Positions 29,719-37,378 of a stretch of DNA of 64,000 bases are shown piece by piece (position 1 is the stretch's first letter; each line of letters starts with the position of its first letter). A program made the translations under genes and the position numbers. The DNA is from Mixta theicola (GTDB taxonomy: Bacteria > Pseudomonadota > Gammaproteobacteria > Enterobacterales > Enterobacteriaceae). The stretch is from the NCBI RefSeq assembly GCF_002895925.1, contig NZ_NWUO01000006.1, positions 186,001 through 250,000 of the forward strand, in the 5' to 3' direction. The notes under the pieces are model-generated. The model was not told the origin of the DNA and did no database searches. It was given only the letters and a program-made list of their open reading frames with translations.

Positions 29719-30989
29719 TTAATTTTCTCCCATGCACCTTTGTTAGTGCTAAACCACTGTATGCCACCACCTTCAGTCTGGAAAGGTTCTTGGGGTACCG
29801 ACCAGGTATCCAATACTGGGGATGCTTTACTACGCAACATTTCAAGCGGGCGCTGCGCCTTATAAGTAGTAATTACCTTAGGAACTTTTATTTCAGTGTC
29901 ATGTAAGTTACCTGACGGGTTGATACCGAGCTTTGTTGGCGGCGTAGTCTCGTTCATTGAGTACCAGTTTCCCTGCCAGTTTCCGGGAGCCTGGTTTTGA
30001 TAAGCTAGTTTCCCTCTGTTAATAGCTTCTACAGAAACTTTATCAACCATGTTGATACCTTTCATATAGTCATTAATGATACGTTCATTTTTCATTCCAC
30101 TTTTTTGCATAAAATTCCGAACCAATTCCCTGTTCCCTCGAATATTAATATCTCGATTAATATCGCCGGTGCGCCCGAACTTTTCATTCAGCCTGGCGCG
30201 TCTTTCCGTATGGGCCTGGGTTCTTACGGGGTGATTATCCCCTGTTTTTATACCACCTTTTATCCCCGTCACGCCGCCTGCAAATGCGCCGCCAAGCGAC
30301 AACCACTTTTGCCCATCGCTGCCCTGGCCATAGATTTCACCGCCGATAAAATCACCGGCGTAGCCGCCTGCCATTGCGCCAGCCGTTGCCATCAACGCCG
30401 CCATCGGCCCGGCTATTACCGCCGTTGCCGCCAGGCCGACGCCAAACAGCGTAGCGTTTACCCACGCGGGAATATCGGGATTGATCGGGGCGACCTGTAT
30501 TGCTGCGCCGCCAATGTACACATTAGACGAGCCCTGGCTAATCATGCCGCCGCAGGCCAGGCGATCGCCAATGCGGGCGGCAGGATAGCCGTTGATATAA
30601 ACACGGCTGGAGCCTTCCGCAACGGGCTGCGCGCCAGGGCCATGCTCAGCGCATTTGCCTGCGGAAAGGGGGGCGATAATGGCGGGCCTGCCATTAATAA
30701 AAACGTTGGCTGAACCCATGGTCAACTGCCCGGTAACATGCCTGGGCGCCCATGACATGCCGCCCAGTAGTTCGCCCAGCCCGCCGCCGCTGGCTGCGCC
30801 CGCAACAGTAGCGGCAAGCACCGCCGTGCCCACGCCGCCGGTTACCAGCGTACAGGCTGCGCCGACAATCGCGCCGCCGATCAGGCCCAATACCAGCCAG
30901 CCTTTGGCGGCAACATGCGCGATATTGTCTCCCTCGCGCGCTGCGGCAAAAGCGTTATCGCCGCTCATTGCTGATTGATCTGCTGACAA
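29715..30989 (-). CDS. T6SS prePAAR/PAAR effector with two membrane regions and C-terminal toxin (Tse6-like)
   Basis: A 424-residue specialised effector. Residues 16-25 (AAREGDNIAH) fit the prePAAR signature AARxxDxxxH. A first Gly/Ala-rich membrane region spans about 30-75. The PAAR domain (about 83-165) shows its repeats (GSANVFINGRPA, GSSRVYINGYPAARIGD, GSSNVYIGG) plus Cys/His ligands (CAEHGPG, LACGGM). A second membrane region is about 174-215, and the variable C-terminal toxin about 250-424. This is the class II prePAAR layout of Tse6, which loads on the VgrG tip with an Eag chaperone. The neighbouring Tsi6-type immunity genes suggest an NAD(P)+ glycohydrolase, but the toxin tip itself was not recognised. 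It overlaps the chaperone gene by 25 bp. No vgrG, hcp or other T6SS core gene is in the window. Confidence 0.85.
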   Translation of the reverse strand: MSADQSAMSGDNAFAAAREGDNIAHVAAKGWLVLGLIGGAIVGAACTLVTGGVGTAVLAATVAGAASGGGLGELLGGMSWAPRHVTGQLTMGSANVFINGRPAIIAPLSAGKCAEHGPGAQPVAEGSSRVYINGYPAARIGDRLACGGMISQGSSNVYIGGAAIQVAPINPDIPAWVNATLFGVGLAATAVIAGPMAALMATAGAMAGGYAGDFIGGEIYGQGSDGQKWLSLGGAFAGGVTGIKGGIKTGDNHPVRTQAHTERRARLNEKFGRTGDINRDINIRGNRELVRNFMQKSGMKNERIINDYMKGINMVDKVSVEAINRGKLAYQNQAPGNWQGNWYSMNETTPPTKLGINPSGNLHDTEIKVPKVITTYKAQRPLEMLRSKASPVLDTWSVPQEPFQTEGGGIQWFSTNKGAWEKIK

Positions 30990-31765
30990 AGCCAGACTTC
31001 AATCGCGTCGGCGGTTTCCAGCCCAGGAATGCCCCGAACGCTTTTAGCTAATAACAGAGTGTGAATCATCGTCTGTTTCTGGCCTTCGGCGGTTTTCCAT
31101 AGCGCATAGCGGGTAACGTTATCTTCTCTGGCGACGGGGCCAATGCTTAAGCGATGCCCGCCGCTGTCGAAAAACAGATAGTCACCCTGCTTTGCCCGGT
31201 TAAGATCGACCGAGGCATAAAGCGACGCCATGCCCTGAAAAACCAGCAGTTCACGGCTCTCGCGGTCGAAGCTAAAGTAGACAGACGGGCTGTCTGCGGG
31301 AATTTCATTACTGATGGGCTGAGCAGGCGGAGAGGGGTGATGGAAGCGAACGGTGGCGGTGATAAGATCGTAAACCCGCGCGTGGGAGGCATCGAACGCA
31401 TCGGGGCAGGTGCCAATAAAGCAAAGCAGCTTTTTACCCTGAAACGCTTCATCAAGCAGCACTACCCGTTGCTTTTGCAGCAGCGTGCGCTGGCCTGACT
31501 TAAAGCTGTAGAACAGCTCCAGCGCCGGGATGCCATCCAGCTCGGTCAGTTCCACATGAATAAGGCCCAGCTCCGGCAGGTTCGTCTGTAGTTCTTCGGC
31601 GAGCCGGGTGGAAACCGATTGCAGCGTATCCCCGGCCTGGGCAGGGGCGCGTGAGATGACAAAGGTAAACTCATTCGCGCCGCCGAGGGTAAACAGGTTC
31701 ATGGTACGGTCATGTAACAGGTCGGGCAGCGTAAGCATGCACTCCTGCAGGGTATATTCAGACAT
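30965..31765 (-). CDS. Eag-type T6SS effector chaperone (DUF1795/DcrB-related) with C-terminal extension
   Basis: A 266-residue protein directly upstream of, and overlapping, the effector. The N-terminal half (about 1-142) is a DUF1795/DcrB-like domain: MSEYTLQECMLTLPD, then RTMNLFTLGG and the hydrophobic strands LELFYSFKSGQ and QRVVLLDEAFQGKKLLCFIG. Eag chaperones (for example EagT6) of this fold shield the membrane segments of prePAAR effectors before delivery. They are usually about 140-150 residues, so the second half (about 155-266, with YFSFDRESRELLVFQG and YALWKTAEGQKQT) is an added domain I do not recognise. Role inferred from position and fold. Confidence 0.75.
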   Translation of the reverse strand: MSEYTLQECMLTLPDLLHDRTMNLFTLGGANEFTFVISRAPAQAGDTLQSVSTRLAEELQTNLPELGLIHVELTELDGIPALELFYSFKSGQRTLLQKQRVVLLDEAFQGKKLLCFIGTCPDAFDASHARVYDLITATVRFHHPSPPAQPISNEIPADSPSVYFSFDRESRELLVFQGMASLYASVDLNRAKQGDYLFFDSGGHRLSIGPVAREDNVTRYALWKTAEGQKQTMIHTLLLAKSVRGIPGLETADAIEVWLCQQINQQ

Positions 31766-31978
31766 CTGTTAATTTCTCCGGTCCTTGAGCTATTAGCAAA
31801 ATATCGGGGGTGAAAATATTGGGCGTTAATAGTTCCTTTAAATAAGCTGGCCGTGCATTTTATTAATAGCTGCCGTATTAATACTTCGCGATTTTATAAT
31901 TATTTTATCCAGCCTTACTTATTAAACTGAAACGGATAAAATTGCAATGCGCTTATTTAAGCTAAAGGAGAGAGTTTA

Positions 31979-32143
31979 TTGGATGACAGGAAGGATAATT
32001 ATTTGGCTGGGATTTTTTTAGTGATTGCGTTTTTCTATCTTATGGGAATAACATTTTTACAGAGGGTAGTTACGCATTTATTTATAGCGAAAGGATTAAC
32101 ATCTGCCGCTAATCATAAAGGCGACCTGCGTCGCCTTTATTAA
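31979..32143 (+). CDS. Possible 54-residue single-pass membrane protein with TTG start
   Basis: A frame begins with TTG at 31979, 7 bp after a strong AAGGAGAG ribosome site. It encodes one clear membrane segment (YLAGIFLVIAFFYLMGITFL) and a basic C-terminal part ending HKGDLRRLY. The stop lies in the T side of the hairpin at 32117. It is divergent from the Eag gene and too short for many gene finders. The ribosome site, membrane segment and terminator together favour a real small gene. No family recognised. Confidence 0.45.
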   Translation: MDDRKDNYLAGIFLVIAFFYLMGITFLQRVVTHLFIAKGLTSAANHKGDLRRLY

Positions 32144-32147
32144 TTTT
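32117..32147 (+). terminator. Rho-independent terminator-like hairpin
   Basis: AAAGGCGAC, loop CTGC, GTCGCCTTT, then ATTAATTTT. A 9-bp perfect stem with the same arms as the terminator at 13303. It overlaps the end of the small TTG frame and lies 11 bp from the end of the convergent hslO. Confidence 0.7.
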
Positions 32148-32157
32148 CCGGCGGGTA

Positions 32158-33036
32158 TTAATGAATCTGGGCGCTACCGCTGCCGGAATCATTACGAATC
32201 GCCGCAATATCTACCGCATCGTAAATATAGTGGCTGCCGCAATAGTCACAGTGCATATCGATTTGTCCATCTTCCTGCAGGATTTGATCGACCTCTTCCT
32301 GTGGCAGCGTTTTCAGCACTTCGCCGCAGCGCTCGCGCGAACAGGTACATTTAAAGCTGACGTTCTGCGGTTCATAGATTGTCACCTCTTCCTGGTTATA
32401 GAGACGCCACAGCACCTCGTTTGCCGGCAGGCTAATCAGCTCTTCGGTTTTGATGGTTTCCGTCAGCGTGGCCAGATGGTTAAAATCTTCTTTATCCGTA
32501 TCCTGCGCCGGCAGCACCTGCAGCAGAATACCCGCCGCACCCGGCTGGCCTTCATGTTCGCCAGTACGGATAAACAGACGCGTCGGCAGCTGCTCAGAGC
32601 GCATAAAGTAATCTTCCAGGCAGGCCGCCAGCGTATCGCCTTCCAGACTCACCACGCCCTGATAGCGTTCGCCTTTTTCCGGCGAAATGGTAATAACCAG
32701 ATAGCCGTTGCCAACCATCTCTTTCAGCGTGCTGCCGGGGGCGATTTCGCCCTGAACGCGTGCGACGCCGCGCATTTCCTGGCGGTTGTTGCCGTTAATT
32801 ACCGCCAGCGTTAACGCCCCATCGCCCTGCAGCTGCACGGTAATGTCGCCTTCAAACTTCAGCGTGGCGGTAAGCAGGCTGGTTGCCACCAGCAGTTCGC
32901 CCAGCAGCTGTTGAACCGGCTGCGGGTAATCGTGCCCGGAGACGATCTCGCGCCACGTCCCGGACAAATTGACCAGTTCGCCACGAACCGCGTGGTTTTC
33001 GAACAGGTAACGATGCATTTGGTCTTGATGAGCCAT
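32158..33036 (-). CDS. hslO: Redox-regulated holdase chaperone Hsp33
   Basis: A 292-residue cytoplasmic chaperone that is zinc-bound and inactive when reduced and unfolds to hold proteins under oxidative plus heat stress. The C-terminal redox switch shows CTC ([10 protein letters not shown]) and CDYC (MHCDYCGSH), i.e. the CxC and CxxC zinc ligands. The N-terminal domain begins [16 protein letters not shown], as in the family. The stop TAA is at 32158. It lies 26 bp after hslR in the same direction, as in E. coli. Confidence 0.97.
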   Translation of the reverse strand: MAHQDQMHRYLFENHAVRGELVNLSGTWREIVSGHDYPQPVQQLLGELLVATSLLTATLKFEGDITVQLQGDGALTLAVINGNNRQEMRGVARVQGEIAPGSTLKEMVGNGYLVITISPEKGERYQGVVSLEGDTLAACLEDYFMRSEQLPTRLFIRTGEHEGQPGAAGILLQVLPAQDTDKEDFNHLATLTETIKTEELISLPANEVLWRLYNQEEVTIYEPQNVSFKCTCSRERCGEVLKTLPQEEVDQILQEDGQIDMHCDYCGSHYIYDAVDIAAIRNDSGSGSAQIH

Positions 33037-33062
33037 AGTTTTTCTCTCGTGTTGGCGGCGCG

Positions 33063-33467
33063 TTATTCGTCGCCAGAAAATTTGAATTTCATCAGATCGC
33101 GGCGCTCTTTTTTATCAGGCCGACGATCCGGATGCGGCATGGTTAGCGCGTTCAGCTTGCGCGCCTGCGCCACTTTCTCACGTTTTTCAACGCTTTCCGC
33201 CGTTTCGCTGTACAGCAGCTGTGCTTCAGTAGCGGGACGCCGCTGCTCGGTCACGGCGCAGACAATCACCGTGCGCTCATCATTGCCCTGACGTAATTTC
33301 ACTTCAGCGTTCAGCTCTACCAGCTTGCTGGGTTTGCTGCGCTGGCCGTTGTAGTGAACTTTTCCGCCTTCGATCATTTCACGCGCCAGCGCGCGGGTTT
33401 TATAAAAACGCGCGGCCCACAGCCATTTGTCGAGTCGGACGCCTTCTGCGATTTTCTCTTTCATCAC
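33063..33467 (-). CDS. hslR: Ribosome-associated heat shock protein Hsp15
   Basis: A 134-residue RNA-binding protein with an S4 domain near the N-terminus ([22 protein letters not shown]) and a basic C-terminal tail rich in Lys and Arg ([14 protein letters not shown]). In E. coli it binds stalled 50S subunits carrying peptidyl-tRNA and helps rescue them. It lies between yrfG and hslO in the order yrfG-hslR-hslO on the minus strand, with short gaps (22 and 26 bp). Confidence 0.95.
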   Translation of the reverse strand: MMKEKIAEGVRLDKWLWAARFYKTRALAREMIEGGKVHYNGQRSKPSKLVELNAEVKLRQGNDERTVIVCAVTEQRRPATEAQLLYSETAESVEKREKVAQARKLNALTMPHPDRRPDKKERRDLMKFKFSGDE

Positions 33468-33489
33468 TGCTCCCGTCGGTTTACCGCGC

Positions 33490-34161
33490 TTACAGCGTCA
33501 GCGCGCCGAGAAGCGTTCGGTAATCGCTCACGCTCTGATGGCGGGCGAAGGTTTTGGTTGGCAACCCGGAATCGGGATTGCTGACGCCAAGGCACCAGGC
33601 AATACCCCAGCGCTTTGCCGCATCCAGCACCGGCTCGCTGTCATCAATAAACAGCGTTCGCAGGTTTTCGAAACCGGTATGCTGCTGCACGGCCTGCCAC
33701 AGGCGCCGATCTTCTTTCGGAAAGCCAAATGTATGGGTTGAAAGTAATAAATCAAGATGCTGCCCAAGACCGGTTTGCTTTAGCTTAACTTCCAGATTCC
33801 AGGGGTGCGCATTGGTAAGCAGAATGGTGCGCTTGCCGCTGGCGCGTAGCGCCTGCAGCAAGGGAAGGGTGTCATCTCGTAAACGCGCCCGGCTGCGCAT
33901 TTCCCAGGTCATGGCACGAATATCCAGCTCCAGCTCACGGCTCCAGTAATCCAGACAATACCAGTTTAGCGTATGCTGAACCGCCTGATACTTCGCCATG
34001 ATTAACTGGCTGGCTTCCTCCAGCGAGATGCCGCGCCGTTGACTGATGCTCTCCGGCACCAGCGTCAGCCAGAAATAGCTGTCAAATGCCAGATCGAGCA
34101 GCGTGCCGTCCATATCCAGCAGCACGGTATCTATATCGCGCCAGTTAACGTTGATTTCCAT
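33490..34161 (-). CDS. yrfG: GMP/IMP nucleotidase YrfG (HAD family)
   Basis: A 223-residue HAD-superfamily phosphatase. Motif I is LLDMDGTLLD (nucleophile Asp at about 16), motif II TILLTNAH, motif III the Lys in GFPKEDRRLW and motif IV FIDDSEPVLDAA. E. coli YrfG dephosphorylates GMP and IMP. It follows igaA by 48 bp and precedes hslR by 22 bp, the conserved E. coli arrangement. Confidence 0.93.
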   Translation of the reverse strand: MEINVNWRDIDTVLLDMDGTLLDLAFDSYFWLTLVPESISQRRGISLEEASQLIMAKYQAVQHTLNWYCLDYWSRELELDIRAMTWEMRSRARLRDDTLPLLQALRASGKRTILLTNAHPWNLEVKLKQTGLGQHLDLLLSTHTFGFPKEDRRLWQAVQQHTGFENLRTLFIDDSEPVLDAAKRWGIAWCLGVSNPDSGLPTKTFARHQSVSDYRTLLGALTL

Positions 34162-34209
34162 GCCGCCTTCAAAAAAGAAAGGCGACAGGGTAGCACAGTT
34201 GAAAGTGGC

Positions 34210-36348
34210 TCAGAACAGCGGGCGCATATCCGGCATCGGCGATAGCGTATGGTTGAAACACTTATCGTAATAGTGCTGAATTTCCACAATGCGTTTGCGG
34301 TTGCGGTGGATGCGCTTCAGCGCCAGCAGGCCGTTAATCACCACGCTCAGGCTCAGGATAACCAGCAGCAGCGAAGTGCAAAGGTAGCGCCACAGCGTCA
34401 GCATATCCGGCTCGCTGTGCAGGGCGATATGCTGCGTGCCGTTGGCATCCGTATGGATACTGGTGATAATTCCGGCCGCGCTGAAGGAAGTATGCAGCAG
34501 CATACCCGCCAGGCGCTGGAGTTCATCCCACTGATCCGGCGCGTTGAAATCAAACAGCGAAACGGTCGGTTGAGGATGGTTAACCAGCTGGCGCCCTTCA
34601 TCGCTGACAAGCAGGAATCCGCCAGGCGGCGGGCTATTCAGCGCTTCGGCGGCGCGATGCGTTTCACGATAGAAAAAGGTCGAAGTGGCGGTGTTCACCA
34701 GATTTTCCAGCGCCTCGGCGCTGACCGGACGCAGCAGCACGTTCATGCCGTTTAACGCTCCTGAGGTTGCGCGGCTCACCAGCGTTTCCCAGTCTTTTGC
34801 ATTGCCCAGGTTAACCAGCGCATTTTTCAGCCGTACGCAATCCTGCTGCTGGCTACATAACTCCTGGGTTTTCAGCACCAGGTCGGAAAAATCATCCAGC
34901 AGGATCATGCCTGATTTTTGAATCGCCGTGGCGAGCTGCGGGTTAAGCTTGCTGTCGATATTGTTTTGCGGGTGCAGCTGCTGGTTGGTCAGATTCAGCA
35001 GCGCTGACGCTTTATCAATGATTTCCGACTGCGGCAGCGGCAGGGGAGTGGCCATATTCCAGTAAATGGCCGAGCAATCGAACGGCATAAAAGCATAACT
35101 GCGGTTGCTCTGATAGCTGGCAGGTACGGAACACATTCCGGTGCCGCTGACTTTCAGGTTATCGCCCACGTGCAGCGTCGCCTGATCCAGCGCGGCTACC
35201 GAATTAACCTCAATCCGCTCAGAACCGGTCAGCCACGCCATGCTGAGCTTTAGCGGCATCGCTAAGGGCACCCAGCTAATCAATAGCGCCAGCACCAGCA
35301 GAGAGCCGCAGGCCAGCACCATATTCTTTTTCCAGCGCTGGACAGGGAAGTTGCGCACTTCATCCTGTAGCGACAGGAAACGTCCCTGGCGCACTACCTG
35401 ACGGTTCAGATAAATATCCACCTCGGTCGTCTGGCCAAGATCGTGAGTAACATAAGGCTGCCAGTGCGGCGGATAAACCAGATCAATAATCCCCAGCGAA
35501 ATATTGTTGACCTGTCCCTGATTCGATTCGCTAAACAACCCCCAGCGTTTCGGCGCGCCGCGCAGACAGTGAATTTCACGTAAATCTTTTTCGCCGGGAC
35601 GACGATACATAAACCACAGGCTGATCAAAATGATCACCACGCCGGCGCTGGCCAGCCACGGCATAAAAAGTAACGGGGCTAACAGGCTAATAAAAAACAG
35701 CAGTAGGCCGCAGCAGATCGCCGTGGCCTCACGGGTGCCGTCGCTGCGTGACAGACAATGCTCTTCCGGCGTCTCTTTACGTACCTGAAGCAGCTCGACG
35801 TTTTCGCTCTGCTCCTGGCGTATCGAGGCGTTGGTGGCGCTGGGACGCACCACCGTCGGCAGCATGCTTTGCTCTCCGGCATAGTTCACCAGCGAATGAC
35901 CGTTAAGGGAGATCGCCAGCGGAATAGAGTGGGTTTTGATTAGCTCAACGAAGTTTTCTTCGGCGATATACTGTTCCCACAGCGGAGGAAGGTGCACCTC
36001 AAGCGCGTCGAGATAGTAACGCCATTTCTGCGGATCGTCGGTGGAAAGCCCGTAACGGGTAATGGCGCGGGTAACGGGATAAACTTTATTGCTCTGCGAG
36101 CTCAGCGTCAGCATTTCCGGCGCGGCGCTGGCGCCGCCTGGCTGGATGGTGCGCTGCTTGCTGGCCAGCGTATCGAGATAGCGCTCAACGGCTTCGCGTT
36201 CCTCACTCGTCAGCAGACGATGGGGCGGATTAATAAACGGCAGCGGTTTCGCCAACGGCGGGCGATGCCGCATAGCGTACCAAAAACAGATACCTGCAAT
36301 AATGGAGCAGGTAAGCATTACACCCAGAATAATGATAATTGTGCTCAT
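34210..36348 (-). CDS. igaA: IgaA, inner-membrane inhibitor of the Rcs phosphorelay
   Basis: A 712-residue inner-membrane protein (E. coli YrfF 711) that holds back the Rcs envelope stress system, relieved by the lipoprotein RcsF. One membrane segment is at the N-terminus (about 4-25), a pair about 208-247, one about 345-370 and one near 655-678, leaving a large periplasmic part between about 375 and 650 with cysteines (CSVPASYQ, CSAIYW, CSQQQDC). It is essential in species with an active Rcs system. It is divergent from nudE. Confidence 0.95.
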   Translation of the reverse strand: MSTIIIILGVMLTCSIIAGICFWYAMRHRPPLAKPLPFINPPHRLLTSEEREAVERYLDTLASKQRTIQPGGASAAPEMLTLSSQSNKVYPVTRAITRYGLSTDDPQKWRYYLDALEVHLPPLWEQYIAEENFVELIKTHSIPLAISLNGHSLVNYAGEQSMLPTVVRPSATNASIRQEQSENVELLQVRKETPEEHCLSRSDGTREATAICCGLLLFFISLLAPLLFMPWLASAGVVIILISLWFMYRRPGEKDLREIHCLRGAPKRWGLFSESNQGQVNNISLGIIDLVYPPHWQPYVTHDLGQTTEVDIYLNRQVVRQGRFLSLQDEVRNFPVQRWKKNMVLACGSLLVLALLISWVPLAMPLKLSMAWLTGSERIEVNSVAALDQATLHVGDNLKVSGTGMCSVPASYQSNRSYAFMPFDCSAIYWNMATPLPLPQSEIIDKASALLNLTNQQLHPQNNIDSKLNPQLATAIQKSGMILLDDFSDLVLKTQELCSQQQDCVRLKNALVNLGNAKDWETLVSRATSGALNGMNVLLRPVSAEALENLVNTATSTFFYRETHRAAEALNSPPPGGFLLVSDEGRQLVNHPQPTVSLFDFNAPDQWDELQRLAGMLLHTSFSAAGIITSIHTDANGTQHIALHSEPDMLTLWRYLCTSLLLVILSLSVVINGLLALKRIHRNRKRIVEIQHYYDKCFNHTLSPMPDMRPLF

Positions 36349-36754
36349 GCTATGTTCATTCCAGCCAAACTGCTGCCGTCACTGTGATTGCTCGCTCCGG
36401 GCTAAGTTATAGGGAGTTCACTAATTTTGGCGGGATTGGGCAGTGGTGGCAACCAACCTGTTTACTAAAATAGCGCACAAAATCATAAAATTAGAACTAC
36501 TATACAGAAATCCTTGCCGGAATATTAGCTGGCGCGTGTCGAGGTGAATATCGGCATTATCCTATTTCTTTGTCGCTTATTGACTTTGCCATAAAAAATT
36601 TCCCAATCGTTACAAATAATTGTTATAAAAAAGTAAATTAAATCATATGCTGATTGGATTCCCGTGAGGCCTGTCGCACAATATCTTTTTGCCGCTTTCT
36701 GCCCAGAACAATGACTGTCTGGCAATGATTAACTGCGCTTTATCTGGGGCCCCT
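36349..36754. promoter_or_regulatory. igaA-nudE divergent intergenic region
   Basis: These 406 bp between divergent starts are AT-rich in the middle (36470-36650) and should hold both promoters. The nudE frame is open from 36689, but its extra 22 codons lie outside the family. No recognisable operator was found. Confidence 0.4.
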
Positions 36755-37321
36755 ATGCCAAGAAAATTAGAGAAACCTAAAATTTTACACGTTGAGCCTG
36801 TGGCCCGCTCCCGCCTGTTTACCATTGAGTCGGTAGATCTGGCGTTCAGTAACGGTGCGCGGCGCGTTTATGAACGTATGCGTCCTTCAGAGCGCGAAGC
36901 GGTGATGATTGTGCCGATTATCGATAATCATCTGTTGTTGATTCAGGAATATGGCGTCGGTCTGGAAACTTATGATCTGGGCTTTCCAAAAGGATTGATC
37001 GATCCTGGCGAAACGGTATTCGAGGCGGCTAATCGCGAGCTAAAAGAAGAGGCCGGCTTTGGCGCGCAGCAGATGGAAGCGCTCAGCAAACTCACCATGG
37101 CGCCTTCCTACTTTTCCAGCAAAATGAATATTGTGGTCGCGGAAGGGCTGTATCCCGAAAAGCTGGAAGGCGATGAGCCGGAACCGCTGCCGGTGATCCG
37201 TTGGCCGCTGGATAACCTGATGTCGCTGCTGCAGAGGCCCGATTTTAACGAGGCACGCAATGTCAGCGCGCTGTTCCTGGTGCGCGAATGGCTGGTAAAA
37301 CAGCAGCGTATTCACTACTGA
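36755..37321 (+). CDS. nudE: ADP compounds hydrolase NudE
   Basis: A 188-residue Nudix hydrolase acting on ADP-ribose, NADH and diadenosine phosphates. The Nudix box Gx5Ex7REUxEExGU spans residues 80-102 (GLIDPGETVFEAANRELKEE, then AGF). The ATG at 36755 gives MPRKLEKPKILHVEPVARSR, aligning with the E. coli start; earlier in-frame ATGs at 36689 and 36725 are not conserved. The ribosome site is weak (GGGGCC). It converges on mrcA across a shared terminator, as in E. coli. Confidence 0.95.
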   Translation: MPRKLEKPKILHVEPVARSRLFTIESVDLAFSNGARRVYERMRPSEREAVMIVPIIDNHLLLIQEYGVGLETYDLGFPKGLIDPGETVFEAANRELKEEAGFGAQQMEALSKLTMAPSYFSSKMNIVVAEGLYPEKLEGDEPEPLPVIRWPLDNLMSLLQRPDFNEARNVSALFLVREWLVKQQRIHY

Positions 37322-37346
37322 CAAGACGTAACCGAACCTGAAAAGT

Positions 37347-37377
37347 AAAAAGGGGCGAAAATCGCCCCTTTGTTTTT
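37347..37377. terminator. Bidirectional terminator between nudE and mrcA
   Basis: AAAGGGGCGA, loop AAA, TCGCCCCTTT, followed by GTTTTT and preceded by an A-run, so both strands have a stem followed by U-rich RNA. It sits in the 57-bp gap of the convergent pair. Confidence 0.9.
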
Positions 37378-37378
37378 A

